NCBI RefSeq assembly: GCF_000010425.1
Contig: NC_008618.1
Location: 303,946 to 367,945, forward strand
DNA: 64,000 nt
Reading direction: 5' to 3'
Source: Bifidobacterium adolescentis ATCC 15703
GTDB taxonomy: Bacteria; Actinomycetota; Actinomycetes; Actinomycetales; Bifidobacteriaceae
The position numbers and the translations under genes are program-made. A model generated the notes under the pieces. It was not told the origin of the DNA and ran no database searches. It worked only from the letters and a program-made list of their open reading frames with translations. How positions within the stretch are numbered: the stretch's first letter is position 1; every line of letters starts with the position of its first letter. Shown here one piece after another: positions 8,767 to 18,857 of this stretch.

Positions 8767-11565
8767 GTGCCTACTACCAATGAGGGCCTCGATCAGGTCG
8801 AGGCTGTTGTGTCATCCGATAATTCAACCAATAATGCGGCAAGCAGTGCGGGTTCTGTGTCTGCCGATCCGGCTCCGCGCCGCCGTCGTGGAGGTCGCCG
8901 CGTGGTGCGTGGCGTAGGTGCCGCGGGCGCGTCTTTGGAGCTGAAGGTCGAGGAGCATGCCAAAGCCCCCTTGTTTGAGGAACCGAAGCTTGAGCCTGTC
9001 CAGCCTGCGCGTGATTCCGCCGATTTCAATGATGCCGATGACGCCGAGCCGTCGCGTCCGCGTCGTCGTCGCGTGACCCGTTACGATGACGACGATGAGA
9101 TGCGTGACGAACGTCCGCGCCGTCGCCGTCGTTCCTCTGTGGACGTGCAGGACGAGGATGATCGCCCGTCGCGTCGCCGTCGCCGTATCAGCGACGAGCC
9201 GCGTGATGACCGTGACGATCGTGACGATTACGGCAATCGTGGCAATCGTGACGAATCATCCGAAGACCGTGCGCTCGACGCCGTCAGCGCGCTGCCGGAA
9301 GGCCATGAGACGCGTCATAATCCGCGTCCGATGACGTCGCTGCTGTTCCAGGAGCCGATTCTGCCGGCCGCCCCCGCGGGCCGCGGATCGTCCGACGATG
9401 ACGATGCTGACGATACGGGCCGCAGAGGTTCGGACGATGCCCGTGACAGCCGTGATGACCGCGACGATGACCGTCCGACTCGTCGCCGCCGCCGTCGCAG
9501 CCACGACACGGCCGACACGGACCGCACGGACGCTTCGAATGACGGTCGCGGCCGTGATGATGGCAATGACCGCAACAACGACGCCGAAGACGATGATCAT
9601 GGCGATTCCCGTCGTTCCCGTCGTTCCCGTCGTCTGAACGCGCAGGAACGTCGTGCCGCTGCCGAAGTGGAGCAGATCGAGGAGGACCTGGTCCTCGATG
9701 GCATCACGTATGCGCCGATCGATGACGAGTCCCGCAATGGAAACGATGATGATGACGAGCAGCCGACGCGCACCCGTCGCCGCCGTCGCGGACGCGGCAA
9801 CCATGAGGAAGCCGACGAGCAGCAGACCTCCGAACGCGAATCCCGTCGCCGTCATGAGGATGACGATGAGGAAGAGGGCACGGTGACCCGTCGCCGTCGC
9901 CGCCGCCGTGGAGGGTCGAAGGCCGAGGAATCGGACGAGACGATGTCCCGTCGCTCCCGCAAGCAGCAGTACATCGACGAAATCACCGACGTCGAAGGAT
10001 CCACCCGTCTGGAAGCCAAGAAGCAGCGCCGCCGCGACAACCGTCGTGAACGCAGCCGTCAGAACCAGCTCATGGAGCAGGACTTCCTGGCCCGTCGCGA
10101 ACACGTCGAGCGTCTGATGGTGGTGCGCGAACGTGAGCGCCACACCCAGATCTCCGTGATCGAAGACAATGTGCTCGTCGAGCATTACGTGTCCGACATC
10201 CAGGAAGTGGCCACCGTCGGCAACATCTATCTTGGCCGCGTGCAGAACGTGCTGCCGAGCATGGAGGCCGCGTTCGTGGACATCGGACAGGCCCGCAACG
10301 GCGTGCTGTACGCCGGCGAGGTGAACTGGGATTCCGCACGTCTGGAAGGCCAGCCGCGTCGTATCGAACTGGCGTTCAAGTCGGGCGATCCGGTGCTGGT
10401 GCAGGTAACCAAGGATCCGATCGGCCACAAGGGCGCAAGGCTTACCTCGCAGGTCACCTTGGCCGGCCGTTTCCTCGTGCTGGTGCCGTCCGGCGGCATG
10501 ACCGGCGTGAGCCGCAAGCTGAGCGAGCGTGAGCGCGCCCGCCTGAAGAACATCGTGTCGAAGATCGCGCCGAAGGATATGGGCGTGATCATCCGAACCG
10601 CGGCCGAAGGCGCTTCCGAAGAGGCCATCACCAAGGATCTCGAGAACCTGGTGCGCCAGTGGGAACGCATCACCGCCAAGCGCGACGAGTTCCTGCACGG
10701 CAAGCGTCCGAAGCTGCTGCAAGGCGAGCCGGACGTGGCCATCCGCGTGGTGCGCGACATCTTCAACGACGACTTCTCCAAGATGATCGTGGAAGGCGAC
10801 CGCGTGTACGAGCGTATCGAGGAATACCTCGACACGATGGCCCCCGACCTGAAAGACAAGCTCGAGAAGTGGGATCCGGCCGAACATGACGGCAAGGACG
10901 TGTTCGACAAGTGGCAGATCGACTCCCAGTTGCGTAAGGGCATGGAACGTCAGGTCTACCTGCCGTCCGGCGGTTCGATCGTCATCGACCGCACCGAGGC
11001 CATGACCACCATCGACGTGAACACGGGCCGTTTCATCGGCCGCGGCAAGAGCCTCGAGGAAACGGTGACCCGTTGCAACCTCGAAGCGGCCGAAGAGATC
11101 GCGCGACAGCTTCGTCTGCGCGACATCGGCGGCATGGTGATGATCGACTTCGTCGACATGGTCATGCCGGCCAACAGGGATTTGGTGCTCCGCCGACTGG
11201 TGGAGTGCCTGGCGCGCGACCGCACCAAGCATCAGGTGGCCGAAGTCACCTCGCTGGGACTGGTGCAGATGACGCGCAAGCGCATCGGCCAGGGTCTGGT
11301 GGAGGCGTTCTCCGAGGAATGCCCGACCTGCAAGGGCCGCGGCTTCATCCTCCATGACGAACCGACCGTTTCGGCGGATTACGACGATCCGTACGCCCTG
11401 AAGGGCGGCGATCCGTTCGTCAAGACCAACAAGCATGGCCATGGCACGGACGTGCAGGTGCCGAAGGGCTCCTCGCCGGACGTGAAGGCCAAACTCGCGC
11501 AGATCGCGGCGGCAGCCGTGGCCGCCAACAATGCGGACCTGGGCGAGGAAGAACAAGAAGAATAA
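8767..11565 (+). CDS. rne: Ribonuclease E/G with long Arg/Asp-rich N-terminal region
   Basis: Endoribonuclease for mRNA decay and rRNA/tRNA processing. Starting at GTG 8767, preceded by GAGGAG at 8757, it has 932 residues. Residues up to about 410 are low-complexity Arg/Asp/Glu with many RRRRR and DD runs. The S1 domain starts near 483 (VGNIYLGRVQNVLPSMEAAF). The catalytic Asp pair is Asp750 (IDVNTG) and Asp794 (MIDFVDM), and the zinc-link cysteines are Cys852/Cys855 (CPTC). The N-terminal position of the disordered arm fits actinobacterial RNase E, unlike E. coli, where it is C-terminal. An in-frame TTG at 8752 is the only upstream alternative. Confidence 0.93.
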   Translation: MPTTNEGLDQVEAVVSSDNSTNNAASSAGSVSADPAPRRRRGGRRVVRGVGAAGASLELKVEEHAKAPLFEEPKLEPVQPARDSADFNDADDAEPSRPRRRRVTRYDDDDEMRDERPRRRRRSSVDVQDEDDRPSRRRRRISDEPRDDRDDRDDYGNRGNRDESSEDRALDAVSALPEGHETRHNPRPMTSLLFQEPILPAAPAGRGSSDDDDADDTGRRGSDDARDSRDDRDDDRPTRRRRRRSHDTADTDRTDASNDGRGRDDGNDRNNDAEDDDHGDSRRSRRSRRLNAQERRAAAEVEQIEEDLVLDGITYAPIDDESRNGNDDDDEQPTRTRRRRRGRGNHEEADEQQTSERESRRRHEDDDEEEGTVTRRRRRRRGGSKAEESDETMSRRSRKQQYIDEITDVEGSTRLEAKKQRRRDNRRERSRQNQLMEQDFLARREHVERLMVVRERERHTQISVIEDNVLVEHYVSDIQEVATVGNIYLGRVQNVLPSMEAAFVDIGQARNGVLYAGEVNWDSARLEGQPRRIELAFKSGDPVLVQVTKDPIGHKGARLTSQVTLAGRFLVLVPSGGMTGVSRKLSERERARLKNIVSKIAPKDMGVIIRTAAEGASEEAITKDLENLVRQWERITAKRDEFLHGKRPKLLQGEPDVAIRVVRDIFNDDFSKMIVEGDRVYERIEEYLDTMAPDLKDKLEKWDPAEHDGKDVFDKWQIDSQLRKGMERQVYLPSGGSIVIDRTEAMTTIDVNTGRFIGRGKSLEETVTRCNLEAAEEIARQLRLRDIGGMVMIDFVDMVMPANRDLVLRRLVECLARDRTKHQVAEVTSLGLVQMTRKRIGQGLVEAFSEECPTCKGRGFILHDEPTVSADYDDPYALKGGDPFVKTNKHGHGTDVQVPKGSSPDVKAKLAQIAAAAVAANNADLGEEEQEE

Positions 11566-11607
11566 AGGAAAATCCCGGTATGTCAACTTGACACGCCGGG
11601 AGCAGAC

Positions 11608-11636
11608 TTGCGGTTGTACGCGGGTATGTGTAGATT
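11608..11636 (+). promoter_or_regulatory. Predicted sigma-70-type promoter of rplU-rpmA
   Basis: TTGCGG (11608-11613), a 17-base spacer and TAGATT (11631-11636), about 75 bases before rplU. A TG precedes the -10 by two bases. No start site was mapped. Confidence 0.5.
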
Positions 11637-11709
11637 AGATTGCTGGTGTCTGGCCGCGAGGCTCGAACGTGCCGGGCAGTAAGCTTTCCAAGTTAATAAA
11701 GGAACGGAT

Positions 11710-12018
11710 ATGTACGCTATTGTGAAGGCCGGCGGCCATCAGGAAAAGGTCGAGGTCGGTGACGTCATCCTCGTCAACCGTCTCAACGCCAAGAAGGGCG
11801 ACACCGTGGAGTTTCCGGCTGCCCTCGTGGTGGACGGCTCCAAGGTCATCCTCGGTGCCAAGGATCTCGCCAAGCTCACCGTCAAGGCTGAGGTTGTCAA
11901 CGATGAGGCCAAGGGTCCGAAGATCAGCATCATGAAGTACAAGAACAAGACCGGCGTTGCTCGTCGCAAGGGCCATCGCCAGCAGCTGACTCTCGTCAAG
12001 ATCACGGCTATCGCCTGA
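11710..12018 (+). CDS. rplU: 50S ribosomal protein L21
   Basis: A 102-residue large-subunit protein binding 23S rRNA. It starts [14 protein letters not shown], with the family motif [15 protein letters not shown] and the C-terminal [15 protein letters not shown] Shine-Dalgarno AAAGGA stands before ATG 11710. It is followed after 39 bases by rpmA, the conserved L21-L27-Obg order. Confidence 0.97.
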
Positions 12019-12057
12019 TTCGCGTAGGGTTAGAGTCAAGGACCGAAAGGAACAGAC

Positions 12058-12309
12058 ATGGCACATAAGAAGGGCGCGTCCAGCTCGCGCAACGGTCGCG
12101 ATTCAAACGCGCAATACCTCGGTGTGAAGAAGTTCGGCGGCGAAGCCGTCGTGGCCGGCAACATCATCGTTCGCCAGCGTGGCACCAAGTTCCACCCGGG
12201 CGAGAACGTCGGCATGGGCAAGGACCACACCCTGTTCGCCCTCAAGGACGGCAGCGTGAAGTTCGGCGTGCGTCGTGACCGCAAGGTCGTCGACGTGATT
12301 GCCGCCTGA
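12058..12309 (+). CDS. rpmA: 50S ribosomal protein L27
   Basis: An 83-residue protein whose N-terminus reaches the peptidyl-transferase centre. It begins [20 protein letters not shown], the standard mature-type terminus without the Firmicutes leader peptide. The rest ([15 protein letters not shown]) is canonical. AGGAACAG precedes the ATG. It ends before the terminator at 12336. Confidence 0.97.
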   Translation: MAHKKGASSSRNGRDSNAQYLGVKKFGGEAVVAGNIIVRQRGTKFHPGENVGMGKDHTLFALKDGSVKFGVRRDRKVVDVIAA

Positions 12310-12335
12310 GACACGCGCAAATAACGCTTTTGATG

Positions 12336-12368
12336 AAAGACCGCGCCCATATGGACGCGGTCTTTCTG
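12336..12368 (+). terminator. Terminator between rpmA and obgE
   Basis: Perfect 10-bp stem AAAGACCGCG (12336-12345) with CGCGGTCTTT (12356-12365). The loop region is palindromic. The downstream U-run is short (TTTCTGTT), so partial read-through into obgE is likely. Confidence 0.75.
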
Positions 12369-12385
12369 TTATGTAAGGTAGATAC

Positions 12386-14077
12386 ATGAGTGATTTTGTG
12401 GATCGAGTGACCGTCCATGTCAAGGGCGGCGACGGCGGCAATGGTTCCGCCGGCATCCGTAGGGAGAAATACAAGCCGTTGGCCGGCCCGAACGGCGGCA
12501 ATGGCGGCGACGGCGGTTCCGTGATCTTCATGGCCGATTCGAACGCCAACAGTCTGCTTGATTACCGTTTCATGCCCCACCGGGAGGCGGAAAGCGGCAC
12601 GATGGGCCTGGGCGACACGAAGGACGGTTCGAAGGGCGCTGACCTGATCCTGCCCGTCCCGGTGGGCACGGTCGTGTTCGAAGCCAAGGGACCGCAGGGC
12701 AAGCCGAAGCATCCAGGCGAGCAGCTCGCCGACCTGCGTCATGCAGGAGACAAGTTCGTCGTGGCCGCGGGCGGCAACGGTGGTCTTGGCAATGCGGCGC
12801 TGGCCAATCGCACCCGTCGTGCGCCGGGCTTCGCACTGCTGGGCGAGCCGGGCGAGGAACGTGACGTCATCCTCGAGCTCAAGTCCATCGCCGACGTGGC
12901 GCTGGTGGGCTTTCCGTCCGCAGGCAAGTCGAGCCTGATCGCGGCGATGAGCTCCGCCAAACCGAAGATCGCCGACTATCCGTTCACCACGCTTGTGCCG
13001 AACCTCGGCGTAGTGGTGGCCGGCGACATGCGCTACACCATCGCCGACGTGCCGGGCCTGATTCCGGGCGCATCCCAGGGCAAGGGCCTCGGCCTCGAAT
13101 TCCTGCGTCACATCGAACGTACTGAAATCATCGCCCACGTCATCGATTGCGCCACCCTCGAACCCGGCCGTGACCCGATGAGCGACTACCAGGCGCTCGA
13201 ACACGAGCTCGCCGAATACGCCGGCAAGCTCGAACTGCCGCTCGGCGCGATTCCGATCCCCGAACGTCCGCGCATCATCATCCTCAACAAGGTGGATGTG
13301 CCGGAAGCCAAGGAACTCGCCGAATTCGTCAAGCCCGAATTCGAAAAGCTCGGCCTCAAGGTCCACATCATCTCCACCGCCTCCCACGAGGGCCTGAAGG
13401 AACTCAACTGGGCGCTGGCCGACCTCGTGACCAACATGCGCGCGGAAGTCGCCAAACGCGAGCAGGCCGAGGAAGAGGCCCGCGTGGTCATCAAGCCGCT
13501 CGAGGAGCCGCGCAATCGCCGTCGCCGTAACGACGAAGGCGGCAACGCGCTCGACTTCACCGTGGAACGCAAGGAGAACGGCAACGGCGAAGTCTGGTAC
13601 GAGGTGCTCGGCACCAAGCCGGAACGTTGGGTCATGCAGACCAACTTCGATAATGACGAGGCCGTCGGCTACCTTGCCGACCGTCTGGCCAAGCTGGGCG
13701 TCGAAGACGAGCTGCGGCACAAGGGCGCCAAGCCGGGCGACGAAGTGCGCATCGGCCGTGGCGACCGTGCCGTGGAATTCGATTGGGATCCGACCATCGC
13801 GGCCGGCGCGGAAATGCTCGACGGCACCCAGTTGGGCGCACGCGGCGTCGACCTGCGACTGCAGGAATCGGATGGTCGTGCGCAGCGTCGTTCCAACACG
13901 GAACGCCGTCGCCAGTACCACGAGATGATGGACGCCCGTCAGGCCGTGCGCGAAGCCATGATGGCCGAACGCAAGGCAGGACACTGGGCCGATCCTTCCG
14001 TGGACGACGACCGTCACGACGAAACCAGTCTTTTTGGACGTGGCGAGACCGCCGACGACGAGGATGTGGAACAATAG
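12386..14077 (+). CDS. obgE: GTPase Obg/CgtA
   Basis: An essential ribosome-associated GTPase involved in 50S maturation and the stringent response. The 563 residues contain the Gly-rich Obg fold (about 1-158, with [16 protein letters not shown]), a G domain with P-loop [10 protein letters not shown] (about 170), DVPGL and NKVD, and the actinobacterial/Gram-positive OCT domain (about 400-485, including [19 protein letters not shown]). An additional charged tail of about 75 residues ends in an acidic run. The length is above the roughly 480 residues of mycobacterial Obg because of this tail. Confidence 0.95.
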   Translation: MSDFVDRVTVHVKGGDGGNGSAGIRREKYKPLAGPNGGNGGDGGSVIFMADSNANSLLDYRFMPHREAESGTMGLGDTKDGSKGADLILPVPVGTVVFEAKGPQGKPKHPGEQLADLRHAGDKFVVAAGGNGGLGNAALANRTRRAPGFALLGEPGEERDVILELKSIADVALVGFPSAGKSSLIAAMSSAKPKIADYPFTTLVPNLGVVVAGDMRYTIADVPGLIPGASQGKGLGLEFLRHIERTEIIAHVIDCATLEPGRDPMSDYQALEHELAEYAGKLELPLGAIPIPERPRIIILNKVDVPEAKELAEFVKPEFEKLGLKVHIISTASHEGLKELNWALADLVTNMRAEVAKREQAEEEARVVIKPLEEPRNRRRRNDEGGNALDFTVERKENGNGEVWYEVLGTKPERWVMQTNFDNDEAVGYLADRLAKLGVEDELRHKGAKPGDEVRIGRGDRAVEFDWDPTIAAGAEMLDGTQLGARGVDLRLQESDGRAQRRSNTERRRQYHEMMDARQAVREAMMAERKAGHWADPSVDDDRHDETSLFGRGETADDEDVEQ

Positions 14078-14089
14078 AACCATCCAACG

Positions 14090-14130
14090 AAGCCCGCTGA
14101 TGTGCCGATGGCATGTCGGCGGGCTTTTTC
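14090..14130 (+). terminator. Terminator after obgE
   Basis: Stem AAGCCCGC (14090-14097) with GCGGGCTT (14119-14126), extended by inner GC pairs and wobbles, then TTTC. Confidence 0.85.
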
Positions 14131-14159
14131 AATAGCCGGTAACGGTACCGGGAGGAACT

Positions 14160-15293
14160 ATGAACACGCCATCGCAAGCGCAAGTGCGCAGGGCCATCGC
14201 CGAAGCGCAGACCATCGTGGTGAAGGTGGGCTCCAGCTCGCTGACCGAGCCGAGCGGCCACTTGGATCCGCAACGGTTGAACGCGCTTGTGGCGGCCATC
14301 GCCCGCGTGCGATTGATGGGCGGCCGCGTGGTGCTGGTCTCCTCCGGCGCGATCGCGGCCGGTTTCGGCACGCTCGGTTTCGACAAGCGTCCGACCGACG
14401 TAGCCGACCAGCAGGCGTGCGCCGCCGTCGGCCAAGGCCTGCTGATGGCCCAGTATGAGGCCGCTTTCGCACGGTACGGGCTGCGTGTCGGACAGATCCT
14501 CATCACCGTTTCCGACACGATCGCCCCACAGCAGTACCGCAACGTGCGCCGTACGCTCGACCGCCTGCTCGACTTGGGCGCGGTGCCGATCATCAACGAA
14601 AACGATTCCCTCGCGTCCAACGAGATCCGGTTCGGCGACAACGACCGTCTGTCCGCGCTCATCGCCAACATCGTCGTCGCCGACGCGCTCGTCCTGCTCA
14701 CCGACGTGGACGCGCTGTACACCGCGCCGCCAAGCGAGCCCGGCTCGAAACGCATCTCCTATGTGCCGAACGTCGAGGACGCGCTGGCGAAGGTTCAGGT
14801 CGGCGGAACCGGCTCGAACGTCGGCACCGGCGGCATGGTCACCAAAATGGAGGCCGCGCGCGTCGCCGCGGTGTCCGGCATTCCCGCGGTGTTGACATGC
14901 GCGTCGAACGCAGGTCCCGCGATGATGGGCGATCCGGTCGGCACCGCGTTCGCGCCGATCAACGACCGCGGTTCGTCACGTAGGCTGTGGATTGGCTTCG
15001 CCTCCCACCCGCAGGGCACGCTGGTGGCCGATTCCGGCGCGGCCAAGGCGGTGCGCGGGGGAGCGGCCAGCCTGCTTGCGGCCGGCGTGGTGGAAGTGAA
15101 GGGCGATTTCGCCGCCGGCGACGCCGTCTGGGTTGACGACGAGCAGGGCAACCATTTGGCCAAGGGCCTGGTCGGCTTCGACTCCGAGGAGATCCCGCAG
15201 ATGCTAGGACGCAATACGGCCCAGCTCAAGCGTTTCCTCGGCGAGGAATACGCGCATCCGCTGGTGCACCGCGACAATCTCGTACTGGTCTGA
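14160..15293 (+). CDS. proB: Glutamate 5-kinase
   Basis: Phosphorylates L-glutamate to gamma-glutamyl phosphate, the first step of proline synthesis, and is typically proline-inhibited. The 377 residues comprise an amino-acid kinase domain (KVGSSSLTEP at about 24, SSGAIAAG, INENDSLASNEIRFGDND, TDVDALY, GTGGMVTK) and a C-terminal PUA domain (about 290-377, KGLVGFDSEEIPQMLG). GGGAGG stands before ATG 14160. proA is not adjacent in this window. Confidence 0.95.
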   Translation: MNTPSQAQVRRAIAEAQTIVVKVGSSSLTEPSGHLDPQRLNALVAAIARVRLMGGRVVLVSSGAIAAGFGTLGFDKRPTDVADQQACAAVGQGLLMAQYEAAFARYGLRVGQILITVSDTIAPQQYRNVRRTLDRLLDLGAVPIINENDSLASNEIRFGDNDRLSALIANIVVADALVLLTDVDALYTAPPSEPGSKRISYVPNVEDALAKVQVGGTGSNVGTGGMVTKMEAARVAAVSGIPAVLTCASNAGPAMMGDPVGTAFAPINDRGSSRRLWIGFASHPQGTLVADSGAAKAVRGGAASLLAAGVVEVKGDFAAGDAVWVDDEQGNHLAKGLVGFDSEEIPQMLGRNTAQLKRFLGEEYAHPLVHRDNLVLV

Positions 15294-15325
15294 GCCAGTG
15301 CAAAAGGTGTGGTTAGGCCATCGAT

Positions 15326-15340
15326 TTCGCTTCAAGCGAA
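15326..15340. promoter_or_regulatory. 15-bp palindrome upstream of the aminotransferase gene
   Basis: TTCGCTT-C-AAGCGAA is a perfect odd palindrome about 70 bases before the aspC start. It could be an operator or a short hairpin; there is no direct evidence. Confidence 0.3.
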
Positions 15341-15410
15341 GCGTTCGCGGCGAAATAGACGTGTGTCGTGGGGCTGTCGTTTTTCGCGTGGCAGGTCTAG
15401 CATTACAGGC

Positions 15411-16625
15411 ATGACTATGGCTGACTGGCAGACTCTATCCGACCGTATCAATCACGTGGCTCCGAGCGCTACTCTGGCCGTCGATTCCAAGGCGAAGGCA
15501 ATGAAGGCCGCCGGAATCGACGTCATCGGGTTCGGCGCGGGAGAACCGAACTTCCCAACCCCCGCACCAATCGTCGCGGCCGCGGCCGCGGCCGTGCAGG
15601 ACCCGAAAAACTACCGTTACACGCCGACCGCCGGCCTACCGGAACTGCGCCAGGCCATCGCGGACAAGACGTTGCGCGACTCCGGCTACGAAGTCGATCC
15701 AAGCCAGGTCATCGTGACCAACGGCGGCAAGCAGGCCGTCTACGAATCGTTCCAGATTCTGCTCAACGAGGGCGACGAGGTCATCATCCCCACCCCGTAC
15801 TGGACCAGCTATCCGGAAGCCGTGAAGCTCGCCGGCGGCGTGCCCGTGACCGTGTTCGCCGGCGCCGACCGCAACTTCGAGCCCAGCATCGAAGCCATCG
15901 AAGCGGCCCGCACCGAACACACGAAGGCCATCATCGTGAACACGCCGAACAACCCGACGGGCGCGGTGTGGAAGCCGGAAACCGTCAAGGCCATCGCGCA
16001 GTGGGCCATCGAACACCACGTGTGGGTCATTTCCGACGAAATCTACGAACACTTGAACTATGACGGCGCCAAAACCACGTACATCGGCGCCGCGGTGCCC
16101 GAAGTGCGCTCCCAGCTGCTCGTGCTCAACGGCGTGGCCAAAACCTACGCCATGCCGGGCTGGCGCGTCGGCTGGATGATCGCCCCCGTGGACGTGGCCA
16201 AGGCCGCATCCAAACTGCAGGGTCACATGACCTCCAACGTGAACAACATCTCCCAGCGTGCCGCCATCGAAGCCGTCTCCGGCTCCCTGGACGCCGTCTA
16301 CGAGATGCGCGCCGCATTCGACAAGCGCCGCCAGACCATCGTCGCCGCGTTGAACGACATCGAAGGCGTGAACTGCCCGACTCCGACCGGCGCGTTCTAC
16401 GCGTTCGCCGACGTGACCGCGCTGCTGAACAAACCGATCGGCACCAACAAGACCACGTTCGCCAACACTTCCGAACTGGCCGCCGCGTTGCTTGACGAAG
16501 GCCATGTCGCCGCTGTCCCGGGCGAGGCGTTCGGCGCTCCCGGCTATCTGCGCTTCTCCTACGCGCTTGCCGACGACGATCTGGTCGAAGGCATGCGTCG
16601 CATGAAGCGTTGGATCGAGGACTGA
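15411..16625 (+). CDS. aspC: Aspartate (or prephenate/aspartate) aminotransferase, class I-beta
   Basis: A PLP enzyme that transfers the amino group between aspartate and 2-oxoglutarate; several I-beta members also use prephenate. The 404 residues carry [45 protein letters not shown] and the PLP-Lys motif [18 protein letters not shown] 15411 follows the palindromic leader and ATG 15417 is a two-codon shorter alternative; longer in-frame extension gives Arg-rich non-family sequence. It stands alone, followed by two hairpins. Confidence 0.9.
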   Translation: MTMADWQTLSDRINHVAPSATLAVDSKAKAMKAAGIDVIGFGAGEPNFPTPAPIVAAAAAAVQDPKNYRYTPTAGLPELRQAIADKTLRDSGYEVDPSQVIVTNGGKQAVYESFQILLNEGDEVIIPTPYWTSYPEAVKLAGGVPVTVFAGADRNFEPSIEAIEAARTEHTKAIIVNTPNNPTGAVWKPETVKAIAQWAIEHHVWVISDEIYEHLNYDGAKTTYIGAAVPEVRSQLLVLNGVAKTYAMPGWRVGWMIAPVDVAKAASKLQGHMTSNVNNISQRAAIEAVSGSLDAVYEMRAAFDKRRQTIVAALNDIEGVNCPTPTGAFYAFADVTALLNKPIGTNKTTFANTSELAAALLDEGHVAAVPGEAFGAPGYLRFSYALADDDLVEGMRRMKRWIED

Positions 16626-16683
16626 GCCGACCGGCCCCGCGCTCAACTGACGGAAAGTTCAGTTGATAGACGATATTTTTAGC

Positions 16684-16725
16684 GATTCGCGCTTCGGTGA
16701 CATGCCGGGCGCGAATCTTTTTTTT
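16684..16725 (+). terminator. Terminator after the aminotransferase gene
   Basis: Stem GATTCGCGC (16684-16692) with GCGCGAATC (16709-16717), followed by eight T. An additional short hairpin (16643-16650 with 16659-16666) precedes it. Confidence 0.9.
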
Positions 16726-16881
16726 CGTTGGAAAATAGCGGTTTCTTGCAATTCGTCGTGAATCGGGTTGGACGAAGTCGCGAAAACCCGCTATTATTTC
16801 GACTTGGCGGTTTTGCCGTCTGCTTCTTGCGTGGTTTTGCATAGAATCCTCGCCGGCAAGTGGAGACGGCAGAGTTCACCT

Positions 16882-16957
16882 AGGGAAGTGGCGCAATTGG
16901 TAGCGCAACGGTCTCCAAAACCGTAGGTTGTGGGTTCGAGTCCCGCCTTCCCTGCCA
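16882..16957 (+). tRNA. tRNA-Trp (CCA anticodon)
   Basis: A full cloverleaf: acceptor AGGGAAG pairs with CTTCCCT, the D-loop is GCGCAATTGGTAGCGC, the anticodon loop CTCCAAA gives CCA, and the T-arm has GGTTCGAGTCC. The CCA end is encoded at 16955-16957. Its place directly before secE-nusG is conserved in many bacteria. A TAGAAT at 16842-16847 may be its -10 element. Confidence 0.96.
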
Positions 16958-16990
16958 AGCTTCTTACAACAAGCCCAGCGGAGGATTATT

Positions 16991-17218
16991 ATGGCGAAGG
17001 CGAAGAACAGCGAGAAGGCCATTAAGCCGAACATCTTCATGCGCATTGGCTTGTTCATCAAACAGATTATCGACGAACTCCGCAAGGTCGTCACTCCGAC
17101 CAGCAAGGAACTGTTCTTCTGGTCCCTCGCCGTGTTTATCTTCGTGCTGCTGCTGATGGCACTGGTCACCGGCATGGACTACGGTCTGGGCAAGCTGACC
17201 CTGTGGATATTCGGCTGA
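16991..17218 (+). CDS. secE: Preprotein translocase subunit SecE
   Basis: A small essential subunit that clamps SecY in the translocon. The 75 residues contain one transmembrane helix (about 44-66), preceded by the conserved amphipathic segment IIDELRKVVTPTSKEL. ATG 16991 follows GGAGG with correct spacing. It lies 33 bases after tRNA-Trp and 24 bases before nusG. Confidence 0.95.
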   Translation: MAKAKNSEKAIKPNIFMRIGLFIKQIIDELRKVVTPTSKELFFWSLAVFIFVLLLMALVTGMDYGLGKLTLWIFG

Positions 17219-17242
17219 TAAACAACTTGAAGGTGAAAGTGC

Positions 17243-18067
17243 ATGACTGACGAAGTGTTTTCCGACAACCTCGACGAGGCTTCCAAGGCTGATACCGAGG
17301 CTGCTGCCGCTGTTGAGGCGCTGCCGGCCGAAGGCGAGGCCGTCCAGGCCGTCGCCGCCGATCAGGCGACCGATGAGCAGGCCCAGTCCGAGCAGGACGC
17401 TCCGGAAGAGCAGACCGCGGAAACCACTGAGGATGAAGACACTGAGCAGGATGCCGGTGCCAAGGCCGTCGAGGAATTCTCCAAGAGCCTGCGCACGCTT
17501 GAAGGCAAGTGGTATGTGCTGCACACCTATTCCGGCTATGAGAAGCGCGTGAAGACCAACGTCGAATCCCGCGTGGCCAGCTTCGGTATGGAAGACAAGA
17601 TCTTCCAGGTCGAAGTGCCGATGGAGGAAGTCGAAAAGCACACCGAAAAAGGCAAGAAGGTCATCACCCGCGTGCGTGTCCCCGGCTATGTGCTGATCCG
17701 CATGCTGCCGGATGAGAACGCCCGTCGTATCGTCCGCGAGACCGAAGGCGTCACCGGCTTTGTCGGCCCGACCAAGGATCCGGCACCGCTGACCCGCAAG
17801 GAAGTCGTCTCCATGATGGCTCCGATGATCGCTTCCGAAGCTCTCAAGGCCGCCGGAGACAAGCCGGCTGCAGCCAAGAAGCGCAAGCTTGAGGTCTCCT
17901 ACGCTCCTGGCGATCAGGTCACCGTCACCGATGGACCGTTCACCACCATGGCCGCGGTTGTCTCCGAAGTGGATCCGTCCACGCAGAAGCTCACCGTGCT
18001 CGTGTCCATCTTCGGCCGTGACACGCCGGTGGAGCTAGGCTTCAACCAGGTTGAAAAATTAGCCTGA
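17243..18067 (+). CDS. nusG: Transcription termination/antitermination factor NusG
   Basis: Binds RNA polymerase and modulates pausing, Rho action and ribosome coupling. The 274 residues consist of an Ala/Glu/Asp-rich extension of about 85 residues, the NGN domain (from [18 protein letters not shown]), a linker with [15 protein letters not shown], and a C-terminal KOW domain ([17 protein letters not shown]). The acidic extension is a feature of actinobacterial NusG. It is cotranscribed with secE and followed by a terminator at 18192. Confidence 0.96.
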   Translation: MTDEVFSDNLDEASKADTEAAAAVEALPAEGEAVQAVAADQATDEQAQSEQDAPEEQTAETTEDEDTEQDAGAKAVEEFSKSLRTLEGKWYVLHTYSGYEKRVKTNVESRVASFGMEDKIFQVEVPMEEVEKHTEKGKKVITRVRVPGYVLIRMLPDENARRIVRETEGVTGFVGPTKDPAPLTRKEVVSMMAPMIASEALKAAGDKPAAAKKRKLEVSYAPGDQVTVTDGPFTTMAAVVSEVDPSTQKLTVLVSIFGRDTPVELGFNQVEKLA

Positions 18068-18411
18068 ACGTGCATGACGGAGCGTTAGCTGCGTTGCTCC
18101 AAGCTTGACGCACCTTGGTACGCCTGCGCTTGGGCGCCTTGCTACCGCACGCGTCACACCCATTCAGGAACCTGAAATCGTGATTCTTTTGAACCCCGCT
18201 TCGGCGGGGTTTCTTTGTATGTATTGCCATACGCGCAATGTCGTGGCGGAATCGCATAATAGAAAAGTTGTGTCTGGAGGGTCTCGTGTGCCTGGACAAG
18301 GCGGCGGCACCTGCTAGCACAGCACAGCAATATACGTTGCGGAAGGAACCGGACGCGGGAGACCTACTCCGGTGCCGTTAACCACCGCTTCACAGAAAGA
18401 AGAACCATACA
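18068..18411 (+). other. Gene-free interval and leader between nusG and rplK
   Basis: It holds the nusG terminator (18192-18216) and about 190 bases before rplK. GCATAAT at 18254-18260 is a plausible -10 element, with no well-spaced -35. The leader has GC-rich segments able to fold, such as GTGCC/GGCAC around 18297-18311. In E. coli the rplK-rplA leader binds L1 for feedback; whether this leader does so cannot be told by eye. Confidence 0.5.
18192..18216 (+). terminator. Terminator after nusG
   Basis: AACCCCGC (18192-18199), tetraloop TTCG, GCGGGGTT (18204-18211), then TCTTT. A very stable UUCG-type hairpin. Confidence 0.93.
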
Positions 18412-18843
18412 ATGGCTCCTAAGAAGAAAGTCTCGGCGCTTCTCAAGCTCCAGATTCAGGCCGGCAAGGCCAACCCGGCTCCGCCGCTGGGCCCGGCTCT
18501 GGGTTCCCATGGCGTGAACATCATGGACTTCTGCAAGCAGTACAACGCTGCCACGCAGGACAAGATGGGCCAGGTCATCCCTGTTGAGATCACCGTTTAC
18601 GAAGATCGTTCCTTCACCTTCATCCTGAAGACCCCGCCGGCAGCAGCTCTGCTGAAGAAGGCCGCTGGCATCCAGAAGGGTACCGAGAACCCGCTGACCC
18701 ACAAGGTCGGCTCCGTCACCAAGGCTCAGGTCCGTGAGATCGCTGAAATCAAGATGGCTGATCTGTCCGCACGCGACGTCGAAGCCGGCATGAAGATCAT
18801 CGCGGGCACCGCCCGTTCGATGGGTATCACGGTTACCGACTGA
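18412..18843 (+). CDS. rplK: 50S ribosomal protein L11
   Basis: A 143-residue protein of the GTPase-associated stalk base, required for RelA and factor function. It begins [39 protein letters not shown] is the L11 Pro-rich N-domain, and the C-terminal rRNA-binding domain has the expected [19 protein letters not shown]. It is followed after 14 bases by rplA. Confidence 0.97.
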   Translation: MAPKKKVSALLKLQIQAGKANPAPPLGPALGSHGVNIMDFCKQYNAATQDKMGQVIPVEITVYEDRSFTFILKTPPAAALLKKAAGIQKGTENPLTHKVGSVTKAQVREIAEIKMADLSARDVEAGMKIIAGTARSMGITVTD

Positions 18844-18857
18844 GAGGAGAAGGACTA

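Noticed and set aside
9256..11586. A 776-codon minus-strand frame opposite the RNase E/G gene
   Set aside because: Antisense shadow. The plus strand has all RNase E/G catalytic residues.
12242..14083. A 613-codon minus-strand frame opposite obgE
   Set aside because: Antisense shadow of a well-recognised Obg protein.
16805..16847. A complete sigma-70 promoter for tRNA-Trp
   Set aside because: TAGAAT is acceptable as a -10, but none of the upstream TTG hexamers is at a 16-18-base distance, so only the -10 is mentioned.
18071..18115. Possible fourth copy of the GTTAAGC/GTAG hairpin repeat after nusG
   Set aside because: CGTCAAGC is present on the minus strand, but the following stem is short with a 12-nt loop and there is no TAG flank.
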